Source of the DNA: JALHVH01 sp963773685
GTDB lineage: Bacteria > Acidobacteriota > Aminicenantia > Aminicenantales > Saccharicenantaceae
Direction of reading: 5' to 3'
Length of the DNA stretch: 64,000 nt
Assembly: GCA_963773685.1 (NCBI GenBank)
Contig: CAVZBY010000011.1
Location: forward strand, 186,001 to 250,000
This document shows positions 55,962 to 64,000 of this stretch, piece after piece (the first letter of the stretch is position 1; the number at the start of each line of letters is the position of its first letter). The notes below the pieces were generated by a model. That model searched no databases. It worked only from the letters and a program-made list of their open reading frames with translations, and had not been told where the DNA came from. Both the position numbers and the translations under genes were made by a program.

Positions 55962-57386
55962 ATGCCGCGATTCCACTCCTCGCGCCCGACCCATGCGCTG
56001 GTTCTATCCGCGTTCCTTCCGCTTCTCGCCGCCCCCGCTCTCATTCCGATGACGGCGGCCGCGCAGGAACCGGCTCCCGCCGGGCCGTATCCGGCCGTCG
56101 TCGAGAAGCTCAAGGACATGGGCCTCGAGCAGGAGGGCGCCTATGAGCTCCTCCGGAGGCTGACCTCCGTCGGCCCGCGCCTGACGGGCTCGCCCGGAGC
56201 CGCCGCGGGCGTCGCGCTCATGCGCGCCATGATGACGGAGCTCGGTTTCGACGACGTGCGCCTGGAGCCCGTCACCGTCGAACGCTGGGTCCGGGGCGCG
56301 ACGGAACGCGCCGCGATCGTCGATCCTCCGCTCGGAGAAAGCGGCAGGCTGGCCATCAGCGCCCTCGGAGGGAGCGTCGGGACGCCGGCGGGCGGACTAA
56401 CGGCCTCTCTCGTCGAGGTCCGCTCCTTCGAGGAGCTCGGGCGGCTCGGGGCTGCGGTCAAGGGACGCATCGTCCTTTTCAACCGCCCGATGGACCGGAC
56501 CAGCGTCGAGACCTTCAAGGCCTACGGCGGCGCGGTCGACCAAAGGGTCCGCGGAGCCTCCGAAGCGGCGAAGCTGGGCGCGGCGGCCGTTCTCGTCCGC
56601 TCCCTGACCTTCCGGGAGGATTCGAACCCGCATACGGGGATCCTCCATTACGAGCCTGCCGCTCCGAAGATCCCGGCCGCCGCGATCGGCACGAAGGACG
56701 CGACCTTCCTTTCCGGCCTTCTGGCGAAGGGGATCCCGGTCCATGTCCGGCTGGAGCTCGCCTGCGAAGACCTCGGTCCCGTGTCCTCCGCCAACGTCAT
56801 CGGCGAGCTGCGCGGGACCGAGCTCCCGGACGAGATCGTCCTCCTCGGAGGCCACCTGGACAGCTGGGACCTGGCGACCGGCGCCCACGACGACGGCGCG
56901 GGGTGCGTCGCGTCGGTCGAAGCGCTCAGGCTCATCAAGGCATGCGGACTGCGCCCGAAACGGACCATCCGGGCCGTGATGTTCATGGACGAGGAATTCG
57001 GAGGAACGGGAGGCCGTTTCTACGCCGGAGATCCGGGACGGAACGGAGAGAAGCATGTCGCGGCCCTGGAATCCGACGGGGGAGGCTATCTTCCCATCGG
57101 CGTGGCCGGAGGCCCGCCCGATGTCCTTGCAAAGGTCGGGAAATGGGTCTCCCTCTTCGAGCCCCTGGGCATCCGCTGGATGCGGCCGGGCGGGGGAGGG
57201 GTGGACGTCGCCCCGCTGGCCGCGACCGGGACGGCCCTCCTCGGCGTCGTCGTGGATTCCCAGCGCTATTTCGACGTCCATCACTCCGCCCTCGACGTCC
57301 TCTCGGCGGTCCATCCCAGGGAGTTGGAGCTTCTGTCCGTGGCCCTGGCCGTGTACGCCTATGTTCTCGCCCAGGAGGGGGTCTGA
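55962..57386 (+). CDS. Secreted M28 family aminopeptidase
   Basis: A 474-residue zinc aminopeptidase with an N-terminal signal peptide ending near ALIPMTAAAQ. A PA-like insert is seen around GRIVLFNRPMDRTSVETF. Zinc ligands are His and Asp in LLGGHLDSWDLATGAHDDGAG, the catalytic Glu pair in VMFMDEEFGGTGGRFY, Asp in ALESDGGGYLP and the final His in DVHHSALDVL. The protein is intact and close to glutamate carboxypeptidase II-like or plasma-type members. It adds to the peptidases of this window, consistent with external protein use. The next gene (GH57) begins three bases after its stop codon. Confidence 0.93.
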   Translation: MPRFHSSRPTHALVLSAFLPLLAAPALIPMTAAAQEPAPAGPYPAVVEKLKDMGLEQEGAYELLRRLTSVGPRLTGSPGAAAGVALMRAMMTELGFDDVRLEPVTVERWVRGATERAAIVDPPLGESGRLAISALGGSVGTPAGGLTASLVEVRSFEELGRLGAAVKGRIVLFNRPMDRTSVETFKAYGGAVDQRVRGASEAAKLGAAAVLVRSLTFREDSNPHTGILHYEPAAPKIPAAAIGTKDATFLSGLLAKGIPVHVRLELACEDLGPVSSANVIGELRGTELPDEIVLLGGHLDSWDLATGAHDDGAGCVASVEALRLIKACGLRPKRTIRAVMFMDEEFGGTGGRFYAGDPGRNGEKHVAALESDGGGYLPIGVAGGPPDVLAKVGKWVSLFEPLGIRWMRPGGGGVDVAPLAATGTALLGVVVDSQRYFDVHHSALDVLSAVHPRELELLSVALAVYAYVLAQEGV

Positions 57387-57389
57387 GCG

Positions 57390-58715
57390 ATGTATCTATC
57401 CATCGTCTGGCACTTCCATCAGCCGATCTACAAGGATCCGGTCAGCCGGGAGTACATCCTGCCCTGGGTGAATCTCCACGCCACGAAGAATTACCACCCG
57501 ATGGGTGAGCTTGTTCGCGAGTCGGGGTTCCCCTGCACCTTCAACTTCGTCCCCTGTCTTCTCGAACAGCTCCAGGAATATGCTTCGGGCACCGACCGCG
57601 ATCCTTTTCAGAGGGCCCTCGAGAAGGACCCGGCGGACCTGACCTTCGCCGACCTCCGCCTCCTGGGCCGGATCTCGCCCGGCGGAGGGGACGCCGCCGA
57701 CGTCCAGAAGCGGGCCCTCCTGGCCCTGTTCTCTCCGCTCGATAAGGCCGGAGCGGACCGCGCATCCCTCCTGGCCCTCAGAAAGGAGCTCCATGAAGAC
57801 CTGGTGCCTCTGTTCCGCGGCTTGAAGAAGCATGGCCTGGCGGAGATCACGACGTCGCCCTACTATCATCCGCTCCTGCCCCTCGTCTTCGACAGCTCCT
57901 GTTCCCCGGACGAGAAGGCCCCGGCGAAGCGGTTCCGGCATCCCGAGGACGGAGAAGCCCAGCTCCGGATGGGATATGACTATTTCCGGAAGATCTTCGG
58001 ATTCGCGCCCGACGGCCTGTGGCCCTCGGAAGGAGCCGTCAGCCGCGAGGTCGCGGCCGCCGCGACGCGTGCCGGCTTCGCCTTCGCCTTCACCGACGAG
58101 AACGTCCTTTGGAAGAGCCTCGCAGGGCCCGCCGACCGCTCGGCCCTTTACAGGCCTTACACGGCCGAGGGACTGCCGATGTTCTTCAGGGACCGGGAGC
58201 TTTCCGACCTCCTGAGCTTTTCTTATCAGAAATGGCCGGAAAAGGAAGCCGTGGCGGATTTCCTCTGCCGGCTGGAGGCGCGTCGCCGCGTTTCTCCCGA
58301 CGACGCCGTCTGCGTCGTCGTCCTGGACGGCGAGAATCCATGGGAATGCTACCCCGGGAACGGCGTCCCCTTTCTCAGGGAATTCTACGCCCGTCTCCTC
58401 GAGGCGGACGGGATCACGCCCGTCCTGCCCGGTGCCTATCTCAAGGCCCACGGCCCGGGCCGCGACGTTTCGCTCGTCCCGGGGACCTGGCTGGGCAATT
58501 TTTCCAAGTGGGTGGGGGACCCGGCCAAGAACCGCGCCTGGGAGGAGCTCGCCGCCGCAAGAGAGCGGTGCGGCCCCGTCCCCGAGATCTACGTCGCGGA
58601 AGGATCCGACTGGTTCTGGTGGTACGGGGAGCCCGAGAAGGAAGAGTTCGATTTCCTCTTCAAGAGCTATGTCCGCGCCGCCATGCGCCGGGCGGGGCAG
58701 GGAGACGGCCCGTGA
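57390..58715 (+). CDS. GH57 glycoside hydrolase, amylase/amylopullulanase type
   Basis: A retaining alpha-glucan hydrolase of 441 residues with the GH57 (beta/alpha)7 barrel. Conserved regions: WHFHQPIYKDP (I), TTSPYYHPLLPLVFD (II), PDGLWPSEGAVSREV with the nucleophile Glu (III) and VVVLDGENPWECYP with the acid Asp (IV). There is no signal peptide, so it acts on internal glucan. It is the first of three consecutive GH57 genes, and its stop overlaps the next start. The substrate (starch-like or glycogen-like chains) is inferred from the operon. Confidence 0.9.
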   Translation: MYLSIVWHFHQPIYKDPVSREYILPWVNLHATKNYHPMGELVRESGFPCTFNFVPCLLEQLQEYASGTDRDPFQRALEKDPADLTFADLRLLGRISPGGGDAADVQKRALLALFSPLDKAGADRASLLALRKELHEDLVPLFRGLKKHGLAEITTSPYYHPLLPLVFDSSCSPDEKAPAKRFRHPEDGEAQLRMGYDYFRKIFGFAPDGLWPSEGAVSREVAAAATRAGFAFAFTDENVLWKSLAGPADRSALYRPYTAEGLPMFFRDRELSDLLSFSYQKWPEKEAVADFLCRLEARRRVSPDDAVCVVVLDGENPWECYPGNGVPFLREFYARLLEADGITPVLPGAYLKAHGPGRDVSLVPGTWLGNFSKWVGDPAKNRAWEELAAARERCGPVPEIYVAEGSDWFWWYGEPEKEEFDFLFKSYVRAAMRRAGQGDGP

Positions 58716-60669
58716 GGCCCCTCCGCTTCCTCTTCGCCGTCCATTGCCACCAGCCGGTGGGCAATTTCGGCCACGTCTTCGCGAGGGCGTTCGACGAATG
58801 CTACGAACCCCTGCTCGCCGAGTTCGACCGGCATCCGGGCTTCAAGCTCTCCCTTCATTTCTCCGGCCCGCTATTGGAATACATGGAGCTCCATCGGCGG
58901 GACTTCGGCGACCTCATCCGGCGCCTCGTGGGGCGCGGCCAGGTCGAGCTCCTCGGGGGCGGGTTCTACGAGCCCATCCTCGCCATCATCCCGGAGGAGG
59001 ACCGCCTCGGACAGCTCCGGATGATGAGCCGCTGGCTCGAAGAGCGCTTCGGCGTCAGGCCGAGGGGCGTCTGGCTGACCGAGCGGGTTTGGGAGCCTCA
59101 GCTCGCCGGCACGCTGGCGCGCGCCGGGGTCGAATATACGCTCCTCGACGAGGAGCACTTCCATTATGCCGGAGTGGAGGATATCCATACCTCTTACATC
59201 ACCGAGGACGAAGGATCCCCGCTGAGGGTCTTTCCCATCGACAAGAAGCTCCGCTACCTCATCCCGTTCCGCACCCTCGAGGAGATCGACGCGGCTTTCG
59301 CGGCCATCCGCGAACGGGACGGGATCGCCGTCCTCGGGGACGACGGGGAGAAGTTCGGCCTCTGGCCGGGGACCGCGGAATGGGTCTTCGAAAAGCGGTG
59401 GCTCGCGAAATTCCTGGACCACCTGGAGGAGACGGGAGTCCGGACGATGACGCTCTCGGAGTACGCCGACGCCGAACCTCCCGGCGGCAGGGTCTATCTC
59501 CCGCCGGCTTCGTACGAGGAGATGACGGAATGGGTCCTCGAGCCGGGCGCGCTCGATGCCTACCGGAAGGCCCGGGAAGCGTGTCCGCCGGAAGGGCGGC
59601 GGTTCCTCCGCGGCGGGTTCTTCCGCGATTTCTTCCTGAAGTACCCCGAGTCCAACCTGCTCCACAAAAGGATGCTCTCGGTCTCCAGGAAGGTCGCCGC
59701 CGCGGGGTCGCCCGGGGCGCTCCGCGAGCTCTATAGGGCCCAATGCAACGATCCCTATTGGCACGGCGTCTTCGGCGGGCTCTATCTTCCTCACCTGAGG
59801 GAGGCGGCTTGGAGCCATCTCCTCGAAGCCGAAAAGGCCGCGCCCGCCGGGCCCGGGTGGTCGGGGACGGACATCGATCTCGACGGCCGGCTCGAATTCT
59901 CGAGCGGGGCCGGGAGCTTCGGGCTCCTCGTCAAGCCCGACGCCGGGGGCGCCATCATGGAGATCGATCACCGGCCGCTGTCCAGGAACATCACGGATGT
60001 TCTGGCGCGCCGGCCCGAGTCCTACCACATCCGCCGGGGCGGCGAGGGAACACCGGAAGGGAAAAGCATCCACGAGCTTGCCCGGAAGCTTCCCCCCGGG
60101 GCCGAGGGATTGCTCGAGTATGACCGACGGCCGCGCTATTCCTGCGTGGACCGCTTTCTTCCCGCGGAGGCCGGCCCCGAGGACGTCCGGCGGACGGACT
60201 CCCGCGAGCTCGGGGATTTCGCCGAGGGGGGATATGCCGCGGGAACCGAAGGCGCCGTTCTCGTCCTGGAGAGGAAGGGCCATGTCCGGGTCGGAGGGGA
60301 AGACGTCCCCGTCCTCGTCCGCAAGACGATCGAAGCCGGGGATGCGGTCCGGGTCCGCACCGAGATCGTGAACGCGGGCGAGAGGCCGGTCGTCCTGACG
60401 TTCGCCTCGGAATGGAACTTCTCCATGCTGCCCGGACGAGCTCGTCCTCCGGGTCGACGGCGCCGAGCTTGCGGCCGGGCGCTTGTCGTTCAAGGCCTGC
60501 GGGGGCGGACGACGTCTGGAGCTTCCCGCTGAGGACCCTGTCCCAGTCCGAGAAGGACTATGATATAATTCATCAGGGATTTCGCCTCCTTCCGGTCTGG
60601 AGGTTGAAGCTTGCGGCGGGGGAGGGGATATCCCTCGAGGTCGTATTGGCGGAGAAAAATGCCCGATAA
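58712..60669 (+). CDS. GH57 4-alpha-glucanotransferase/alpha-amylase with DUF1925/1926 domains, two frameshifts
   Basis: A GH57 protein of about 650 residues. The catalytic half has FLFAVHCHQPVGNFGHVF, the nucleophile in GVWLTERVWEPQL and the acid Asp in AVLGDDGEKFGLWPGT, close to the 4-alpha-glucanotransferase of Thermococcus-type archaea. C-terminal beta domains follow, with the substrate-contact segments QCNDPYWHGVFGGLYLPHLR and DYDIIHQGFRLLPVWR. The start is GTG within the preceding stop (GTGA). Breaks near 60433-60435 and in the five-G run at 60501-60505 are mended by removing one base each (LPDELVLRVDGAEL; CGADDVWSFPL). The true end is 60669, overlapping the next start. Confidence 0.88.
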
Positions 60670-62308
60670 GAACTTCGTCCTGGTCCTGCACAGCCATATT
60701 CCTTATGTCCTCTCGCACGGAAGCTGGCCCCACGGAGTGGACTGGCTCTTCGAGGCCGCCGCGGAAAGCTATCTTCCGCTCCTCGACGTCTTCCGCAGGC
60801 TGGCGGACGAGGGGATCCCGCCGCGGGTCAGCATCGGGATCACGCCGGTCCTGGCCGCCCAGCTCAAGGACGCGCGGTTCAAGTCCGGCTTCGGCGAGTA
60901 CCTCGCCATGAAGATCGAGATCGCCGCCAAGGACCGGGCCTATTTCGAACGAACGGGAGACGCGGAGCTCGTCGCCCTGACCGTCTTTTGGCAGAACTGG
61001 TACGAGAAGCTCGCCTCGGACTTTCACGGGAGGTGGCGCGAAGATATCATCGGCGGATTCCGGGCCCTGCAGGATGCGGGGCAGATCGAGGTCCTGACCT
61101 CGGCCGCGACGCACGGCTATTTTCCTCTTCTCGCCCGGGACGAGAGCGTCCGGCTCCAGGTCCGGCAGGGAAGACACACGTACCGGAAGGATTTCGGACG
61201 GGACCCGAAGGGATTCTGGATCCCGGAATGCGCTTATCGCCCCGCTTATTCCTGGAAGCCTCCGTTCGGCGACCGCCCCGCGTATCCCCGGCAGGGCGTC
61301 GACGAGATCCTGAGGGCCGAGGGCATCGGCTATTTCTTCGTCGACGGTCATCTGCTCAAAGGCGGGGTCGCGAAAGGCGTTTATACGGACAGGTTCCCGG
61401 CGTTGAAGCGCCTCTGGGAGGGCTCCCGGAGCTCGGCCGAGCGGCTCGAAGATCCGACCCGGGACCCGTATTCGGCCTACCTGGCCTATCCGTCCGACAC
61501 GCCTTTCTTCGTCCGCGACGCGGTCTCCGGAACCCAGGTCTGGAGCCGGCAGGCGGGCTATCCCGGGGACGGCTGGTACCTGGAATTCCACAAGAAACAT
61601 TTCCCGGGAGGAATGCGCTATTGGCGCATCACCTCGGCGGAGGCGGGCCTGGGCGACAAGGTTCCCTACGACCCCGCAAGGACCCGGGAACGCCTCGAGG
61701 AACATGCGCGGCACTTCGTTTCCATCGTCGAGGGCATCCTGAAAGGGCGGGACGGCGGAAGCGTCGTCGCGCTCTATGACACCGAGCTCCTCGGGCACTG
61801 GTGGTTCGAAGGCCCGGAGTGGCTTTATCTCGTGCTCAAGGGCCTCGATCGAAGCTCGGTCCGCCCCGCGACCGGGACGGCGGCCCTCGAATCCCGGCCG
61901 CCTCTCTCGGTCGTCTCCCTGCCCGAAGGGTCCTGGGGCGAGGGGGGCTTTCACGGCATCTGGCTCAACGAGGACACGGCCTGGATCTGGGAGATGATCT
62001 ACAAGATCGAGGACGATGCCGCCTGTATCGGCGGCGGAAGGGGGGCCGACCCCCGCCTCATGAAGCAGTTCCTCAAGGAAAAATTCCTGCTGGAAAGCTC
62101 CGACTGGCCTTTCCTCATCTCGACCTGGTCCGCCCGGGATTATGCCCAGAACCGGGCGGCCGAGCACTACGAGAGGGCGCGGACGCTCGCCGGGTGGCTC
62201 AAGGCCGAGCGCCCGCTCACGCCGAGCGAGGTCACGCTTCTCGAGACATGGGAGGACGAGGACCGGCTTTTCGAAGAGGTCGTGACGCCCGATGGACAGG
62301 TCCTCTGA
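60659..62308 (+). CDS. GH57 1,4-alpha-glucan branching enzyme
   Basis: A GH57 branching enzyme with DUF1957-type C-terminal helices, 549 residues. It moves alpha-1,4 chains to make alpha-1,6 branches in glycogen-like polymer. Region I is VLVLHSHIPYVLSHG, the nucleophile Glu is in KGFWIPECAYRPAYSW, and the acid Asp is in VVALYDTELLGHWWFEGP. The end (SSDWPFLISTWSARDYAQNR) is the branching-enzyme helical domain. The ATG overlaps the end of the preceding gene by 11 bases and the stop overlaps glgC, so the operon is tightly coupled. Confidence 0.92.
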   Translation: MPDKNFVLVLHSHIPYVLSHGSWPHGVDWLFEAAAESYLPLLDVFRRLADEGIPPRVSIGITPVLAAQLKDARFKSGFGEYLAMKIEIAAKDRAYFERTGDAELVALTVFWQNWYEKLASDFHGRWREDIIGGFRALQDAGQIEVLTSAATHGYFPLLARDESVRLQVRQGRHTYRKDFGRDPKGFWIPECAYRPAYSWKPPFGDRPAYPRQGVDEILRAEGIGYFFVDGHLLKGGVAKGVYTDRFPALKRLWEGSRSSAERLEDPTRDPYSAYLAYPSDTPFFVRDAVSGTQVWSRQAGYPGDGWYLEFHKKHFPGGMRYWRITSAEAGLGDKVPYDPARTRERLEEHARHFVSIVEGILKGRDGGSVVALYDTELLGHWWFEGPEWLYLVLKGLDRSSVRPATGTAALESRPPLSVVSLPEGSWGEGGFHGIWLNEDTAWIWEMIYKIEDDAACIGGGRGADPRLMKQFLKEKFLLESSDWPFLISTWSARDYAQNRAAEHYERARTLAGWLKAERPLTPSEVTLLETWEDEDRLFEEVVTPDGQVL

Positions 62309-63476
62309 GCGGATCCTGGTCATGGTCCTCTGCGGGGGCAAGGGGGAGCGCCTCTACCCGCTGACGAAGGACCGGGCCAAGCCGTCGGTGCCGTTCCTCG
62401 GCGTCTACCGCATCATCGATTTCAGCCTTTCGAACGCCCTCAATTCCGGCCTCCGCCGGATCGCCCTGCTCACCCAGTACAAGTCCCTCTCGCTCGAGCG
62501 CCACATCCTGAACGGCTGGAACATCTTCCACTCGGAGAGCGGGGATTACATCATCTCCCTTCCCGCCCAGGGACGGGTCAGCGATCATTGGTACGAAGGC
62601 ACGGCGGACGCCGTCTTCCAGAACATCTACACCATCCAGCAGGAGAATCCGGAGACGGTCGTCGTCCTCTCGGGCGATCACATCTACAAGGCCGACTACC
62701 GGAAGATCCTCGCCTTCCACGCGGAGCGCAACGCCGACGCCGTCGTCCTGGCCAAGATCGTCCCGGTCGCCGAGGCCTCGCGCTTCGGCGTCATGCACGT
62801 CGACGCGGGGAGCCGGATCATCGATTTTCTGGAGAAGCCGAAGAAGCCGCCGGCGATCCCGGGAAACCCGGAAAAGACGCTGGCCTCGATGGGCGTTTAC
62901 GTCTTCCGGACTCCGGTCCTCATCAAGGCCCTCCTCAAGGACGCCCGGACGCCGGGAAGCGCCCACGATTTCGGCAAGGACATCATCCCCAAGCTCATCC
63001 GGGAGCACGCGCTCTACGCCTACGAGTACGACGACTATTGGGAGGACATCGGGACGATCGACGCCTACTGGCGGGCGAACATGACGTTCCTGTCATCCGC
63101 TCCCCCGATCCCCCTCATGGACCCCGCCTGGCCCGTCCGCAGCCATAAGCCCCAGTTCCCGCCGGCGTACGTCGACGGGGGCGACATCCGCAGTTCGATC
63201 CTCGGGTCCGGATGCCACCTCAAGGGGTGCCGGCTCCGCCGCACCGTCCTCTCGCCGAACGTCCGGGTCCGCGAGGGGGCCGACATCGCCGATTCCATCC
63301 TCTTCGAGGACGTCGAGGTCGGTCCAGGGGCGCGCCTCCGGAAGGTCATCATCGACAAGCACTCGGTGATCCCCGCCGGCTTCGAGATCGGCTTCGACGA
63401 CGGGCGGGACGCCGGGAGCTTCAAGATCAGCCGGGACGGCGTGCGCGTCGTGCCGAAGAAATGGAACCCCGCGTGA
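62292..63476 (+). CDS. glgC: Glucose-1-phosphate adenylyltransferase
   Basis: GlgC makes ADP-glucose, the activated donor for glycogen synthesis. The 394-residue protein has LCGGKGERLYPLTKDRAKPS (nucleotide loop), FSLSNALNSGLRRIALLTQY, VVVLSGDHIYKADY with the metal aspartate, FLEKPKKPPAIP with the sugar-phosphate lysine, and a C-terminal left-handed beta-helix (VLSPNVRVREGADIADSILF). It overlaps the branching enzyme by 17 bases. No glycogen synthase gene is in the window, so it must lie beyond or elsewhere. Confidence 0.95.
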   Translation: MDRSSERILVMVLCGGKGERLYPLTKDRAKPSVPFLGVYRIIDFSLSNALNSGLRRIALLTQYKSLSLERHILNGWNIFHSESGDYIISLPAQGRVSDHWYEGTADAVFQNIYTIQQENPETVVVLSGDHIYKADYRKILAFHAERNADAVVLAKIVPVAEASRFGVMHVDAGSRIIDFLEKPKKPPAIPGNPEKTLASMGVYVFRTPVLIKALLKDARTPGSAHDFGKDIIPKLIREHALYAYEYDDYWEDIGTIDAYWRANMTFLSSAPPIPLMDPAWPVRSHKPQFPPAYVDGGDIRSSILGSGCHLKGCRLRRTVLSPNVRVREGADIADSILFEDVEVGPGARLRKVIIDKHSVIPAGFEIGFDDGRDAGSFKISRDGVRVVPKKWNPA

Positions 63477-64000
63477 TCGAGCGGCACTCCTTTTATTTCA
63501 CCGAGTCCCAGACCCAGGGGAGCCGCGAGCTGGCGCTGCTGTCGATCATCTCCCAGAGCCTCTTCCAGCCGTTCTCCCTGGAGGACAACCTCATCGTCAT
63601 CCTGACCGCCCTGACCTCGGGCGCAGGGATGGGATTCAACCGGGCCATGCTCTTCCTCAAGGACGGCGACAGCCTGCGCGGGAAGATCTGGCTCGGCCCG
63701 GGCTCCACCGAAGAGGCCCAATCCATCTGGGAGGTCCTGTCCACCCCGGGCATCGGATATGTCGAGGTCATCGAGTACAACCGTTCGCTCGTCTCGAGGG
63801 ACAAGGACACCCTCACCAAGAGGATCCGGGGCCTGAGCTTCCCCCTCGACGAGGAGGGCGCGAGGATCCCGGGACTGGCCGAGCGCGACAAGGAGATCCT
63901 CTTCGTCCGCGACGCCCGGAACGAGCCCGTGGTCGATCCGCGCTTCCTGGAGCTCATCGGCGTGGACGAATTCGTCTGCATCCCGCTTCTGGTCCGCGAA
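63461..64000 (+). CDS. GAF-domain protein, 3' end outside window
   Basis: A partial protein (180 residues visible) with a short lead (MEPRVIERHSFYFTESQTQG) and a helix-rich linker SIISQSLFQPFSLEDNLIVI. A GAF-like sensor domain follows: LTALTSGAGMGFNRAMLFLK and VDEFVCIPLLVRE. In similar proteins a histidine kinase or diguanylate cyclase domain comes next, but none is in view. The ATG lies inside the glgC end; a GTG at 63473 that overlaps the glgC stop is an alternative start. Its coupling to the glucan operon suggests a sensor for that system, which is inference. Confidence 0.75.
   Translation, partial: MEPRVIERHSFYFTESQTQGSRELALLSIISQSLFQPFSLEDNLIVILTALTSGAGMGFNRAMLFLKDGDSLRGKIWLGPGSTEEAQSIWEVLSTPGIGYVEVIEYNRSLVSRDKDTLTKRIRGLSFPLDEEGARIPGLAERDKEILFVRDARNEPVVDPRFLELIGVDEFVCIPLLVRE

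Noticed and set aside
31803..60669. Programmed ribosomal frameshifting at the many breaks
   Set aside because: The break sites share no slippery heptamer or common downstream structure, and they affect unrelated genes.
58871..62341. A 1,156-codon open frame on the minus strand across the GH57 genes
   Set aside because: It is antisense to two convincing GH57 enzymes with catalytic motifs. Its product is low-complexity, rich in Pro/Glu/Arg/Gly and lacks any family motif; long antisense frames are expected in GC-rich coding DNA.

Overview
The window is GC-rich bacterial chromosome with short spacers and many ATGA stop/start overlaps. Complex I genes, a class V aminotransferase plus SerA pair, a PbpC/alpha-2-macroglobulin pair, secreted M16/M28 peptidases, formiminotransferase-cyclodeaminase and a GH57-based glucan operon suggest a Gram-negative, proteolytic and saccharolytic heterotroph. 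An Acidobacteriota/Aminicenantia-type genome is my best guess; this is inference from gene content and no marker in the window settles it.

Layout. 1-940: end-truncated alkaline phosphatase (-). 1041-6706: nuoJKLMN (-), the membrane arm of complex I only. 6830-6906: initiator tRNA with a near-consensus promoter. 7120-9703: TolB-like/TPR membrane protein and a lone receiver protein. 9821-13776 (+): M24 peptidase, nitrilase-fold protein, RfaH/NusG-like factor, sugar aminotransferase. 13821-22523 (-): alpha-2-macroglobulin, pbpC, RidA, FmdB. 22633-26703: pepD (-) and a znuACB-type metal transporter (+). 26710-31171 (-): two M16-like proteins and FTCD. 31322-33789 (+): metK and ahcY. 34170-41499 (-): an eight-gene operon asnS-rimO-pgpA-cinA-thpR-plsY-gpsA-TPR. 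42094-47205: DUF4416, cysteine desulfurase, SerA and aminotransferase, M20 peptidase. 47278-53452: DUF362 ferredoxin, GH63-like hydrolase, glycosylasparaginase, RlpA, LOG-family protein. 53585-55412 (+): PurO-like IMP cyclohydrolase and stand-alone AICAR transformylase. 55446-57386: LigD-type phosphoesterase and M28 peptidase. 57390-64000 (+): three GH57 enzymes, glgC and a GAF protein running off the window.

Themes. metK and ahcY make S-adenosylmethionine and dispose of S-adenosylhomocysteine. The three GH57 proteins with GlgC look like a complete alpha-glucan build-and-remodel operon. PurO plus AICAR transformylase complete IMP synthesis with two separate proteins instead of fused PurH.

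Two observations deserve most attention. First, a dispersed, structured intergenic element occurs twice in the same orientation (about 33798-34150 and 41621-42055); it conserves two hairpins and a 3' block, with paired changes in the stems. Second, about 18 apparent frameshifts break ten genes, including metK, plsY and nuoL. Nearly all are mended by removing one base, so I read them as sequence errors rather than gene decay, and I give such genes as single features. Four genes also have a -10 box only 6-9 bases before the start codon, suggesting leaderless mRNAs.
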